Positions 1 to 13,400 of a stretch of DNA of 64,000 nucleotides are shown here, in pieces. This DNA is from Synchiropus splendidus (taxonomy: Eukaryota > Chordata > Actinopteri > Syngnathiformes > Callionymidae). The notes beneath the pieces were generated by a model that did not search any database, had not been told where the DNA came from, and saw nothing but the letters and a program-made list of their open reading frames with translations. Each line of letters starts with the position of its first letter. Position 1 is the first letter of the stretch. Location of the stretch: NCBI RefSeq assembly GCF_027744825.2, contig NC_071342.1:21172501-21236500 (forward strand), read 5' to 3'. Made by a program: the position numbers and the translations under genes.

Positions 1-3000
1 AAGGCTGTGTATTCGCCCGCTGGAGGAGTTTCAGAATTTGATCGATATCAACTGTTTGCTAATAAAGGATTTCATGAGAACTTCCTCTTATCTCTGTTTT
101 CATCGCCCCCTGCTGCAAGTCTGTTGTTTTATTGTGTTCTTGATGGATGGTGGTGATGAAATATGTGACAGTCCCGCCCTCATGTAATCTCTATCACAGT
201 TCCCATGAATTTTCAATGTTTTGCTGAGGAGTTCAGGAACACAAGCTTGTGTCTGAGCTGGAAACCTCTGGCGTGTCAGTGTCCAGCATGAACATGGGGA
301 CTGTTCAGAAGGACAGGCAGACAGATAAGAATGTCAATTTTGCTTTTGACTTCCAGCCTCCACGGAAATCATTGATATTTTCTCACTGAACTACAGTTGA
401 GGCCAACGTGGAGATAAAGAATGAGTCTGAAAAAGCTTTGGAGATAATGAAACTGAGCTCTGCTCTAAAGATTATTGTGATGTTTTGAGAGAAAACGTCA
501 GAATACTTACACAACAAACATGTCACGTGAGCACCTTTCAGCATCTAAGTTCTAGTTATAGAAAAGTTGAGATCTTTTTGTGGTGATCAAAAATGAGCTG
601 TGGTTTCGCAGCTCTGAGTTTGTTCTGCTCGCTAAAGTTGCTGACATTCCAGCGCATCACAGCGACCATGAGGTTTGTGGATGAGTCAGAGCTGAGCCGC
701 TAATTCAAGGAAGTTAATCCAATGATGGGAATGACACAGATTTCCCAGAACAGGCCATCAAAGTGATGAGTCACCCGCACGACAGTAGAGCACCGTGTCC
801 GCCGCATCAGTGTTCGCGAAATAAATGCCGACTCAACTCTGCTCTGGTGACGGTTTCACAACCAAGCTAGCACGTGTTTCTGGAGCCTTGCGGTTAAGTA
901 CTCCAGGGGCCTATGACTCCGCATCGGAATTCAGAACTAGCTGAACACATAGTCCCTCGGGGAGTTACACTCTGGAGTTGGACTGGTTTGATTCATTTTG
1001 GTGCCAGATTCCCACCTTAGAACGTCAGGCCACGAGGGACGTGTCTAAATCCTGCTTAGTCTCGGCTTCAGTGACTTTTAGTGGCTGTAAAATCCTTCAA
1101 CCAAACTTTCATTTCTACATTTTTGATTATCTTCACAGCAAGCACTTTTTTAAATCTAATCCTGCTGTTTGACTTCACAGCATCCTCCTTGCAAGACGTC
1201 GGCGTCACCCTCAACTCTGAGGTCATCCTGAGCTGAGCTTCTTCATCTGGACCTGGCTGCAAGCAGAGTGGAGATGATTCCATGTGGAGAACGGAAACAT
1301 CATTGCTATTATTGCGTTAGAAACTGATGCGACCACACAACACTCTCAACAGTTCCGAGTGAATCACCCGTCTAAGATCAGAACAATGGCGGTGATAGTC
1401 CTCCTGGTGAGGCCTCTCAAGGTTGACTGGCTTCACAGGATGTTTCTCATACTTACTTACATACTTGTCAAGTTTATCATACTTCACTTCACCTCGCTGG
1501 CACCGAGGATGTCTGGCTCATCGTCCCTCCTGAAAGGTCCTGTCTCACCGAATGAAAGAGGTCGTAGAGCCACAGAAATGTGCCGTGGTGGCTGCTGACT
1601 CTCAACACGAGGGTTGAGGCGACTACTCTGGAGAAACTGTACTCTCTCCCTCCGCCCTCTGGTTTCTTCCCAAGGTGTATGCTGAGTCTAGGCGGCCTCC
1701 ACATGGAGACACACATTTTCCTATCAGATATTTTCTCCAGCCGGTTTCAAAGATGCGCTCCATAAAAGCAGCGCAGAACATATGCCAGACCTGCAGTTAG
1801 CGCTGTAAAGCTGTAATAACAAATGAACAAGGCAGTAGCAGCATAGGATAAAAAAAAGGGACATGAGGCGAAGCGGTGCGAGGCTGCACAGCAGGGGGCA
1901 AATCGAACTCAGGCCACCAAGAAAAGAACCCGCAGTGTGAAACTGCCCGATTCAAATGACTTCAGTGATCAATGATGGATAATACGTGTGAAATACTTTA
2001 CACATGAAAGTAACTGAACTCATTCTAGATCACATGATGATCATTGTCCCTTTGGCACTGAATAAATGCAACACTACTCAGAGTCCTTGCAACTGCTATG
2101 GTAAGTATTGAGAGTTTCATCCTTTAAAAACGTGTTTAAAACCGTGTTAAAGAAGGAAGGTCCTCCAGACAGCCCTCCACGCTGCCTCTGTGTTTGTGTC
2201 GGCTTTCACACAGGTGTGAGGATGGGTCCATGGGACCTGTCAGAAAGACCCTGCTGCTGCATGGACTGACCTGTCCAGGGAGGCCCCTGCCTCTTGCCCC
2301 GCGCAGCACAGCCCTCCCGAGGGAATAAACGGATGATAAGGAAGGAAGGAATAATCCCAGCGTTGTCAATATGAAAACAGAAACTAAAAGGTTTCAGTAT
2401 TGATGTTGTTGTCTGTCAGCGAGACATTGATTTGTCCCCTGCTGGTGTGTATGTGCACGAGTATGTGAGGAGCAGCTGATGGAGAGAGAGAGGTTCCCGA
2501 TAGATACCGGCACCACTGCGGGGGATTGGGTGAGTCGACTGACCTGACAAATATCTCATTGTCTTCTTCCGTTTGCTGAGGAATCGCGAGCTATTTTGGA
2601 CGGCTCGACTTATGAGGTCTGGCCCTTTTGTGTCTTTTCTACTACTAATAAAAACAGTAAATCCCTAATCCCATGGATTTATTAGTGTAATATAAAGAAA
2701 GGATTTAGCTTAAATGAAATAAGCAGTGATCATTGCATCGCTGATGCTAAAAGTAAGACTCCGGATGAATCAACGGCTGTGATCACATTTCCTCCCAACA
2801 ACCAACGGAACACTAACTCATGTCGACATATGATCCTGACGGAGAGAATCTGAGTGTCGGAGCGTGAAACTCATTCTTCACATTCGCCGCACGATCCGAC
2901 CATGAAAGCGTGCGGGGCGACGTGAAGGGCGCGAGGCGGCTGCAGATGTTTTTCCAGCTGTGCGACTCCACAGCAGCAGCTCTTTTATTATTCTGCTCCT

Positions 3001-4379
3001 TATCGAGCTCGTGGGCCAAAGAATGTCAAATATGAGGGAGGACGGATCCTGCCGTCCTCACGCTGGTCGTCCACGGGTTCTAGCACATCTGCATCAGCAG
3101 CGGCAATCGAACATGGTTGACTGACGTCTTAGGATGAAGGAGGAAAAGATTTCCATGAGCGTTTATATAAGCTGCAGCAGGAAATACCAGCGTGTTCCAA
3201 GCTGTGCACGACCTTATCTTTGCTGGACCATGAAGGACTCAACACACATTGACTCATATTCTGGATTCTCTTTCTCTCAGCTGTGTACATATTGAAGCTT
3301 TATTTCAAGTGTAAGCAGACTCAACTGCATTTATTCAGCGCTACACATCAGCTGTTCATAGTGTTGCAACCTAATGCAGTAAAACTAATACTTTACTTCA
3401 AATGTATTACTTTGTTATCTACACAGTATTGTCTAAATGTTATGTACTTCTCTTTACTGAGCAGATAAAACGTGTTTTGCTGGTGACATCACAGACCCGT
3501 GGCCCTATTTCAACCGTATGTAAAGCCTGTAACGTTTCTCAAATTAGAAACACTGGCATTCAGAGGAGCACATCGAGGTACAGTCTGTTAAATTCAGTTT
3601 TATTCAATGAAGGCATCCTGTCTAAGGGTCAGTGGTTATCAGGAGCTAGTGTTTGCCCCCCCTGGTGGTCAGATAAAAGTGTGCAGAGAAGTGGTATGTC
3701 CCCAAGCTGAACTCAGAACCCATGACCACAGCACTGATATGGCTTATCAGTTACTGTACATAAGCGGGTGGACGTTAGGCTAACACTGCTTCAGCTGCTG
3801 CGGCCACTGTTCTATGCAGAGTTAAGTTACCTTTACTGTTCTATGAAGTAAAGGTATTTTGTTACTGTACTTGACTTCTGGTACTAAAGTACTGCAGCAG
3901 TCAAGACCATGTCGAGAACAGAGCATAGAGAGACCAAAACCAATGAGGGGTACGAGACCAAACAGGACACAAAAGCACAAGTCTATTCGTCATATTGACC
4001 TTTATTTCTAACTGTAGTCATTTTTCAGAATCACAAACAGAAACGGCATCATTGAACAAACTAGAAGCTTGTTTTGTATTCAGTCTGGTCTCTTTATTGG
4101 ACTCAGTAAGTTATGGTCTCGACATGGTCTTGACTACGACACTATCCTCAAGTGTAGTTTTATATTCAGGCACTTGCTACACAAGCTGTATATCAATGGT
4201 GTAGTGTCGGTTCACGTGGGTCTGTTTGGCCCAGCTTCTGTCTTGCTAGTGATAAAAAACCATGGTGAGAATCTGGTCCTGTATTTTTAAGACCATTGTT
4301 CTCAGTCTGAAAAGGTTACACCTTGGTGCACAGGGTGGCGATTAGGGTCTTCAGGTCTTGTTCACAAGTGAGGGGAAGG
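1..4379. other. Intergenic stretch without recognisable genes
   Basis: I see no exon with a recognisable protein family on either strand. Open frames are short, lack supporting splice sites and have no family motif. The only notable site is a CTCF-like motif near 3655. A weaker look-alike (CAGCAGGGGGCA) occurs at about 1889-1900. Confidence 0.6.
3655..3670 (-). promoter_or_regulatory. CTCF-like motif
   Basis: Read on the minus strand this is GACCACCAGGGGGGGC, close to the vertebrate CTCF core CCACCAGGGGGCGC. The match is by eye only. Binding is an inference. Confidence 0.4.
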
Positions 4380-4690
4380 ATGGAGACGGACAGATGGATC
4401 GGTGGCTCATCTTCAGTCATGACCTGCTCGACAAAAACAACAAGACATTTGTTGCCTCCTGGCTGCAGTTGAGGTGTTTCAGGCAGGTATTCAACAGGGA
4501 GGAGGCCCCGGGGCAGACCCAGGAGAAGCTGGCAGGATCTCTCTCTCTCTTAAACTGGCACCACTTCTGTATCCCTCTAGAAGAACTGGAGCCAGTTTCT
4601 GGCCCGATTCTCTTTATTCTTCAAGACCGGTGACGGTGTTTTGTCATCTGGATCTGGCTCTCCAGGTGGAGACACTGCTCCACAGAGAAC
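4380..4690 (+). repeat. Degenerate LINE 3' tail
   Basis: It contains the phrases GAGGAGGCCCCGGGGCAGAC and, further on, AGAAGAACTGGAGCCAG. These recur in degraded form elsewhere in this window (for example 31730 and 39970). They resemble the C-terminal coding tail of fish non-LTR retrotransposons, where the protein reads like GRRPRGRPRTRW. No intact frame remains. The family name is uncertain. Confidence 0.5.
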
Positions 4691-5005
4691 AGTGTTAGCT
4701 CGGGGATCAAGCCAGGATCTTGAACATATCCCCAACCATAGATCTTTCTGTCCCTCTTTATTCTGATAAAAGAGGCACTTTTGAAAAAACAGCTACTAGC
4801 TAGCATGGTGGCATGTGTCCATTTTCATGGCCACAACCCAGATGTTTAAACAAATGAATTATTTTGAACATTTTTTGAAATCTTGTCATGTTGTTTTGTT
4901 GAATATTTTGCACCCAGCAAGTACAGCAGATTCCCCCTGGCCGCCATCGCGGCCCACCCCACTTTCAAAAGGCGCTAATCCGCTGTATCCTGTTAACTCA
5001 CACAG

Positions 5006-5249
5006 ACACACACACACACACACTTCTTCTTTTGGCTTAATTAGATTGCAGTGTGTTTGGCGGAGAGAGTTTCAGAGTTCTGCGGTGCTTCAATGTTAAT
5101 GGAGGTGGATTAGTGAAACAATGGAGTGGGTGGTGGGGATCGTGCAGGAGGGGGGCAGGGGTCACAGATGGGATCACAAACACACACACACGAGGGAACA
5201 GTGGATCCAGATCAGCTGTGAGGCAGAGGAGCTCTGTGTGTGTGTGTGT
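5006..5249. repeat. CA/GT dinucleotide runs in opposite orientation
   Basis: A (CA)n run lies at 5006-5023, another at about 5176-5190, and a (GT)n run at about 5235-5249. The last two are complementary and about 45 bases apart, so they could pair. Ordinary microsatellites otherwise. Confidence 0.8.
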
Positions 5250-6589
5250 TCGCTGACATCAGCTCTGGACGGCGCGGTACATTCCGGCCCTGATAAGAGG
5301 AAGTGCAGGATTTGAGGAGTGTGTGTCCGCATGAGTCAACTATCTTGGAATGTCCCTTCCCCTCTTGATGGTTTCTTGCGATGACACATGGCGGTGAGAG
5401 ATAAAGCCAACGGACAGGGAGGTGTATTACGCAGAAATGAAAAGGTATCAGGTGATGAGAGGAGGAACGTGTGAGGCGACAGATGGTGTCGACGCTCGTG
5501 TACTGGGCTCTGAGCCGCTCACATTTCCTGTTACTCACCACTGTGGATCGGCTCTCGTCATGTGACCGATGCGTCCGTGGCTGCGCCCGCGAAGGTGCGA
5601 ACACACGACCAGACTGGAGCAGATATTCAAATTGAACGGCACGACAATTCAGCTTCCTTATGGGGTGCAGTCCAGGCTTGTTTAAAGTCTGACCTGGGGC
5701 CTGTTGCAGCCTTTCATCACATTTATGACGACAGTCTGCGGCAAAGCTCATAAACTATAGAGTGAAATTGAACAACACGCTGAAATGTTCACAATTAAAA
5801 TATGTCCACAATACTTGTCTTACCTTTCAACATCATGTGTTTTACTCTTTCTTTTCTTTCATCGTTCTTTTTTATTGAATTTTCATATATGGAAAAAATA
5901 AACATATCACAAAAGATATTAAATGCGAGTATTACTTTTTATTAACCTTTTTTATTTGTATTAAACTGTATAAATAAATTACATTTTATAGAGCAATGTG
6001 TGATAGCTATCCTTTTCCACAGGCCGATTTCCATCCAAAATAAATCAACACTGCCAGAAGCACAGACACATAAAACATGTTGGATTCACATGGAAAAAAA
6101 AAGTGTAATAGTAAAATAAGTGCACAAATAAAAGCAGAAAAATATTTGCTGTGTGTCTGCCATGTCTTCTCCCACTTTACAGTGACATCCTCATCTCGCT
6201 GTTAACCTCTGTGTCGTGTTTGTTTGAGCCCTGAGCAGCGTGAATGATCCAGTCCTGCTCTTGCAGTTCGACAGCTTCCTCGGCCTCCGGCTGACATTTA
6301 AAGAACAAGCCTTATTTACTTAGTTCGGGCAGCACGTCCCGTTCATTCCCGACACAAACAGCTCGACATTTAAGGGCTTTGTCAGGAGATTTTAACACTC
6401 ATACCCGAGTGAGCAACGCTGATCCGCCCGGCTGCGTCATGAGCCAATGACTGTGTGATTCAGGAGTTATGTCATCGTGAGGTTTCCCTGTCCGGTCAGG
6501 TGGACGGCTAATAAAACACAAGCCTTACTTGATATAGCAACTACAGAGGCAGCTACTGAAACAACCATGTTTTACCTTCCGGAGATCAG

Positions 6590-6760
6590 CTCTCGGAGGC
6601 AAGAGAAGAAGGCCCAGACAAACCCAGGGTGTGTTCCAGGTCAGCTGGTCCTCGGCCGGTGCCTCATCCCTGTCGAACATCTCGCAGGTCCAGGAGACAT
6701 CCTGATCAATTGCTCTACTCTGAGTCCCTCCTGGATGACAGAGAGCCCTGCCGCCCAGCA
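6590..6760 (-). repeat. Degenerate LINE-tail fragment
   Basis: The right part (CTACTCTGAGTCCCTCCTGG, near 6717-6736) matches, inverted, the phrase found at 51087 and, in the same orientation, at about 27087. This marks another worn copy of the same dispersed family. No coding potential. Confidence 0.4.
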
Positions 6761-8306
6761 GGGAAAAAGCTGGAGAGCTTCTTGTAGCTCAGCTCTTTCT
6801 TGTGGAAGACTAAAGACACTACACTTCTCCACCTATCCAGTTCATCCATCCCTCAGTTTTCATTCTGCAATTCATTATTGACTGAGTTGAAGGGGAGACA
6901 GAATGAAATGAAACTGAAGACCCTGCCATTCATGGTGTGGGGTGGCTGTATGGCGCCTCCTCAGTCTTGGTGAGTGTGTCTCGGGACATGTGAAGACGTG
7001 TGAATTGCTCCTCATTGAACATCATGTTACAGTCACATGGCCAAATCTGGATCCAGATCTCCACCTAAAATAGTCAGTGGTTGTCTGGCTGCACAACACG
7101 CTGGCAACACAGACAAAACCTCACATCTTCACCGCCGTTTCATTTCGGCAGAACTGACCTGAAAAAAAGATTTCTTGAGAACTAAGATCCTGTCTCACAC
7201 AACCATGAGTCAGCAGCGGTCACTCCATATCCCAGCCCAAAAATATCTGTGGTGGAGCTTTTCATGCAGATGTTGCACCTGGACGGAGGAGAGAAGGGAA
7301 GAGCGAGACAAAGAATGTTTTTATGCCTTCCTCAGATGAGGGTAATGAAACAGACACCAGGGATTTCAGGCGGCCCTTGAGCCTCTTTAGCAGTATTACT
7401 GCACAAATATGAGCAGAGCTGCGCTGTACTTGGGGCTGCCATGCGCTCAGATGAGAGCCCATCCCCCCTTCCAGTCCCTGCGGGGAGAGCGAGATGGTAA
7501 GTTGGGGGCAGGGCGGCTCTTTCTCTGAGGAGCCCGTTGACAGCTGCTGGAGGAGGCCCGGGGCTGCCGCTGTGGCCCGGCCACATCCTGGAAGATTCAG
7601 GAGGCCACTCACAAAAAACAAAAAACAGGCGGACAAAGACGTGTTTACCCAATCTGCTCGTGCTGGACTTCAGAAGTTACCAACTGCTGCTTCCCAGGGA
7701 GGTCACATGCGTCTGACTTCTGAGTCAATAAGCCAGAGAGCGCCACACCCAGAATATTTGTCATCTTCAAGAACCAAGCCGGTTCTGCTGAGCTGACGCT
7801 GATCATCAGGGAATCGATGAAGCTTCCACACTGGAGTCGTGGATGACACTAGTGACTGATGCAGTTGACAAAGGGTGACGTCAACAGTGAAGCTAGTCTC
7901 TAACCCAGGCTTGTTCTAAAATATAGTTTTCAGTAAGGAAGAAACATTGTAGGAAAAACATTTGAAATGTTTATGCTCTTAAGATGCTCACTACAGCGCT
8001 AATGGCTACAGTGACTATTTCAAGTCTGTGTTTCATTTCTTTTCTTCCCTTTGTTTAGTTCCCCAAAAGATATTTAAATATTAATGTGACCTTTTAGTTG
8101 ACCAGTCAAGGGCACTGGCTATCTGGGGATCTTTCTGAATAGATAGAGTTCCAAAAGACTCCGGCAAGGATACGAGCCTTTTCCTTACATAACACCAATA
8201 TTGACTGGAGCCAGTATTGACTCCAGCAAACATGCAGAAGGCTCAACACACAGACAGCTCATGGACATCCTTCTGTGCTCTAAGGTTTGGAGGGGGGAGG
8301 CGAGGA

Positions 8307-8325
8307 GGGTGGAGGGTGGGGAGGG
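8307..8325 (+). other. Potential G-quadruplex
   Basis: Four G-runs of three or four are separated by loops of 4, 1 and 1 bases, and a run of six G lies just upstream at 8292-8297. This fits the standard G-quadruplex pattern. A role is not implied by position, since no gene is adjacent. Confidence 0.5.
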
Positions 8326-8515
8326 AGGAAAGGAGCTCCACCACCACCTTCCACTGCGACCGTAAAATCTGGTGAAAGGACGTGGCTATTAATATAAATT
8401 GCATTGGTTAGGATCAGTTTTCATCGAGGACAAAGCACAAGAGCTCTGACATCAGCCAGAGACGTGGAGTAGAGAGAAAGTGACCTTCATGGAAGAGACG
8501 TCTTGTTTCAGCAAG

Positions 8516-8704
8516 GTTGAAAAGAAATAAAAATAAAATCATAAAACTAACAATAATAATAATAATAACTATCACTATTATTATTATTATAATACAAATA
8601 ATAATAATAACAGATTACCAGTTAACAGAAAAAACTATAATTAGGGAAAAATGAAATTAAATGTTAAAAAAGTTGAATAGAAATAAAAATAAAATCATAA
8701 AACT

Positions 8705-8778
<74 letters not shown>

Positions 8779-8846
8779 CAGATTACCAGTTAACAAAAAA
8801 AAATTAACTATAATTAGGGAAAAAATTGTAATTAAATGTTAAAAAA
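8516..8846. repeat. Tandem duplication around (AAT)n/(CAA)n
   Basis: Two adjacent units (about 8516-8671 and 8672-8846) share the flank phrase AAATAAAAATAAAATCATAA on the left and ATTACCAGTTAACA on the right. The first unit carries (AAT/ATT)n in its core. The second carries (CAA)n followed by (AAT)n (about 8706-8776). Confidence 0.85.
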
Positions 8847-9981
8847 AATGTTGTTTTACAATGGTGGTGGTTTAAAATAAGAGTTGCAAAATAAATAAAT
8901 AAATACTGGTTAGAAAAAAACTCAAATTTCAAATGACAAAGCCAGTTCATCATAAAATAGAACAGCAAAAATATATATGAGATAAAAAAAATCGAATGTC
9001 CTAAAAAATAAATGTTGCATTTAAAAATGTTATATTAAAAAAAAAGGACAAAAGCACAATATAATAATAATAAAATTGAAGCTTATTATCATATATAAAT
9101 TGTGAATAAGAAAAGAAACACGTAGGAAAAAAGGACATTTACTGGCAAACAGCCATTCATAACTGAGTTACCCAGAACATTAAAACTAATGTCAGACGTT
9201 GGTGTCTGTTGACCGCAGGTGAAGGTGTCTGTTGGCTCAGCTCTTTCCTCCTAACATAGCACTGATCCGTCTGATGCAGGTATATGTAGAAGAAAACAAG
9301 GACGAGACAGAGGAGACGGAGCGGCTGGAGAGAACCACGCCTGCTGATCATTACTCTCACTGCACCACCCAGCCGGCCAGAACCGAGGGTCGGCCTCAGG
9401 TTTAGCTCCACGCTCCGACCCTCTTGCTCCACAGCCAATTACGACCACAGCTTGTACGGAGGCAAATCATTAGTTGTATCTGCACACGGCATCACCCCAC
9501 CATGTGCACCCCCACTTTTCTATTTGTCTGAGACTGAAACGACATCCAACACGCTGCACTCTGAGTCCTGACTTCTGAGCCATAAGGAGAGAAGCTTCAG
9601 CAGATTCCTGTCAGGAGGAAATACCTGAGCCTGTGTTCATGTCAACAAAGGAGCAGATGTTCCGGTACAATGGCAGAACTGGCTGGTGCAGGCTGAATCA
9701 TGAGGATGAGCGATCCAGTGAGACAGTTGGGCAGAGAGTCAGGGAAAGGGATTATTCAGGAACTGAGCCCCTCACAATACAACCCCCCCCCCTCAGCCCC
9801 CGATCAGAGGGGTGGAAGCAGTTACCAAGCTTCCCACTGCTACTACGATACTCTTTTACTCCTGCAGCAGGGAATTAACATATTCCACAGTGGACTTTTT
9901 TTCCTGACCTGATGCCACCTTCAAAGGTGTGAAATTTTGCTCTACCATTTTGGTGAGCAAACATTTAGACCAACAATAAAT

Positions 9982-10438
9982 CCAAAAACATTGTAGGTAT
10001 ACTTCTTCTTCCAGCTAACATGCCTCCACTAAAACAGCCATTTCTGGCGGTGAAATTATGCCAAAACAATGTAGATATACTTCTTATTCCAGCTAAAATA
10101 CCTCCCCTAAAATAGCTATTTCTGGCAGTGAAAATATGCCAAAACAATGTAGGTATACTTCTTTTTACAGCTAGAATGGCTCCCCTAAAATAGCTACTTC
10201 TGGCAGTGAAGTGATTCCAAAACAATGTAGGTATACTTCTTCCAGCTAAAATGCCTCCTATAAAATAGCTATTTTTGGCAGTGAAATTATTCCAAAACAA
10301 TGTAGGTATATTTCTTCTTCCAAGTAAAATGCCTCCTATGAAATTACTATTTCTGGCAGTGAAATTGTTCCAAAACTATGTAGGTATACTTCTTCTTCCA
10401 GCTAAAACGCCCATAAAATAGCCATTTCTGGCAGTGAA
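9982..10438. repeat. Six-copy 78-bp minisatellite
   Basis: The phrase CCAAAACAATGTAGGTATAC recurs with small changes at 9982, 10061, 10139, 10217, 10292 and 10370, giving spacings of 79, 78, 78, 75 and 78. Each unit also has a TTTCTGGCAGTGAA-like block. Because 78 and 75 are multiples of three, the minus strand keeps an open, repetitive frame (9965-10300, about 26 residues per repeat). I read that as a consequence of the period, not as a gene. Confidence 0.9.
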
Positions 10439-13400
10439 GCTGAGTTCAGTTGTGTTTCATGGACTGAACGCGAGCGGCCATCTTCTCTCCGCCTCCTTGT
10501 CGCTGTGGCTGCTCAGGCAGAGCTGTGCTTGAGTCATGTGTATTAATGTGTAACTCCACTATTCTTCAGACACTTCAGGAGGGAAGCGTTACGAAACGTT
10601 CAGGTCGGTGGAGCACAGGCTGAGGGGGGGAGGGGACGCGTCCTCTGAGCCACACTACCTGCAGCTCCACGAATCCCTCTCCACTTATGCAACAGACAAA
10701 CTTAGACCAGGCTCCAGATTTACATGCCAGGAAGCCAGGGCTCGGTGTGGCGTTACATCTTAGCTGCTCGGCACCAACAGGAGTCAGCAGCTCTCAGAGT
10801 CGCGGGGCCAGGAATTCCCAGGTTTTAAATGACTTTCCCAGAATAGTGCAGCGCAGAAGTGACTGAGCAGGTACTGGGAGACGAGCAGGATGACGCCTCA
10901 AGGCAGTGCCTTCTCTCCGTTCCTCTTCACTATGAAAACCAATGAAATATCCCACACATAACTTCCCTCCACGGGCCTCCGGCACACACACTCTGAACAG
11001 AATAACTTTGGGATTTCATGTTGTGAGTCTCACCAGCATCATTTTCACCCCGAATCCTTCAGGTTCAAAGTCAGTATTCAGACATCCTCACACAACTGCC
11101 TGCAGCGTCTACTGCCAGGCGATGCACGGCCCAGGGGCCAATTGGAGTCCCATGAAAACATGCATCATGCATTTGGTATGAACAGATGTCAACAACGTTC
11201 CCATCGACTGCCACCAGTGGCACTCAGCACACGCCATGGCAGCACAACTGCCTTTCAATCGGGATCATATTTCAACTATACTGATGGTATTGCAAATGGT
11301 TTTGAGGCTGGGTACCCTGCACACACACATCCACAAGAAGAGAAAAACGTGTGCCTCCGCACGCCAAGCATGATGACTATCAGATAAACACAGCTGTACT
11401 TTCTAATGTCACTTGCTTTGTATCATGAAAACCCAACTGTGCGCACTCACACACAAACTGTCCTCACTCTGTTGGTTAAAAACACATTTTGCCTCTCACA
11501 GATGGAACTACAGGACCACACACACACACACGTTTGTAGCTCAATACTTGTGAGGACCTCCCTCTCTCAGGACCTAACCATCCAAAACACATGGCTCACC
11601 TTAACCAGGACTCTGAATCAAACTAAAACCTAGTTATAATAACCCCATTATCTTGAAGTCTTCATCCTCAAATTGAGGCTTGGACTTGTGGATACCGCAC
11701 AAATGTCCCCATAACACCAAATGTCCTCATAGGTAGGTTGTGTTTAGTCCACACAAAGATAGCTATACAAGCACATACACACATAAAAAAACTTGTTTTC
11801 AAACATGTCAAACATTTTTCAGATTCTGATTTAGGTCATTTTGATTTTATAATTTGTCAAATTCTATGATATCCAGTAGTTATAAAAACTGTTTTCTAAA
11901 GGCTTCTTCAGGGTTGTACTGTTCCCAGTCCATGAACTTATTGCCAACAATGCCACTCAGGTATCCAGCACACACCATATATGTTTTTTTATGAATGAGT
12001 GAGTAACTGCTTCGGTCCCTACCAAATGACACATGAGTCAAGCGGAGGTATTGCTTGTATATTTTATTTTATGTACAGTACATGTAAAAAAAAACAACAA
12101 AAAAGTTGCCAATAACATTGTCCAACATGGGCAACTGTAACGACCATTGTTGCTCGTACATGGAGATAACGACAACCATACCCCCCCCGCACCCCTCCCC
12201 CCTCTGTTATGGACTCTGCCCCTTCTCATGCTGTAGAACCGGTGGGACTTGACAGCATCTCCGTGGTGGAGCGGGTCACCTGCTTGTCTACGACAGGCAG
12301 CCCACCACGACAAAAGCCTTTCCTGTCAAGTGAAAGCCGCCGGTCCGGTTGCTCGACATTGACTGTGTGCAATTTTTTGATCTGCGCTGCTCTCCACAGC
12401 TCTCTCTCCCCCACCTCCCCCCCCCTCTCTCAACAGAGCCGCTTTCAACAAAAAGGTCACTAAAGGTTAGCACTGCAGTTTGCTTTGGCGGATGTCTCCA
12501 TAACTGGGAGCCAGCTTTATCTCAGCAGTTGAATTCACAGTATTCAGACAGCATGTTCTCTCCGGTGGAGGCCGACCAAACCATCCTGCAACCAGGAAGC
12601 CGTGTCGCAATGTTGGACGCAGGAATACAGTGTACCCAACCCTCCGCGAGAGAAGACTGCACACGTACATTAAACTAAGTATAAAAAAAAGGTTGTTTTC
12701 TTCCATTTCCAAGGCCATGGATAGTCGAGGATTTCTGGACTCCCCTGCTGCCTATCAGGGCTGAATCTCGCAATAATGTTTCAGACAGTGCGCTAACAGC
12801 AGGCCACCAAGGTACAGATAAAGTGCTTCTTTTCTTAATGTGATGCTTTAAATAACTTAAGGGATGGAGAAACGGGTCTCGGGAAGGGTGAGAAGACGAC
12901 TTGAAATGGAAGCGGGACGCACGGCGGTGGAGAAAGTTCGTGATAAATACAATCCAGCTGGCGTTGCAGATGGCTACGAGGATGGAGCGTGGGTTGCGAG
13001 AGCAGTCACCGCTGTCTCTGGAAAGAGCCGTTCACATTTTTATGATAAGACTTTCTAAAAAAATCTGCAGCTGAAAGTCCTGTGGGGGGCAGGGGGAGGG
13101 TCCTGGAGCGGGCCCACCTGATAACGACCGCCCAGCCAGACATGAATAAAACATAAATAATACATTCGGGTCTGTTGTAGTGTAGTTATTTTTGCTACTG
13201 AAATATGGTGAAAGAAAAACAAAAAAGTGGAAGAGTCGTTCTCGGCCTGCTTCTGCTCCCTTCAGTCTAAACAAAGCTCCACCTTGGTGGACATTTTCCA
13301 CCGCCGTTGTGGGAAGGGGGGGAAAAAAAGGCATATAAATAGTAACCGTGGCAACCGCACGTCCTCCCTCTGGGTCTGGATGACAGAGATCAGGGAACAG

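Larger units (their letters stand above)
4691..8291. other. Intergenic stretch, microsatellites and one LINE scrap
   Basis: No recognisable gene. The stretch holds CA and GT dinucleotide runs, an AT-rich block around 5760-6160, and a LINE-tail scrap at 6590-6760. A 179-codon open frame on the minus strand (5212-5751) starts and ends without context and runs into the CA repeat; I treat it as chance. Confidence 0.6.

Noticed and set aside
5212..5751. 179-codon open frame on the minus strand
   Set aside because: It has no family motif, its C-terminal part runs through a GT/CA repeat, and it has no supporting promoter, splice site or neighbour.
9965..10300. 111-codon minus-strand frame with 26-residue repeats
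   Set aside because: As a gene it is not supported; the 78-bp period of the minisatellite explains both the openness and the repetition.
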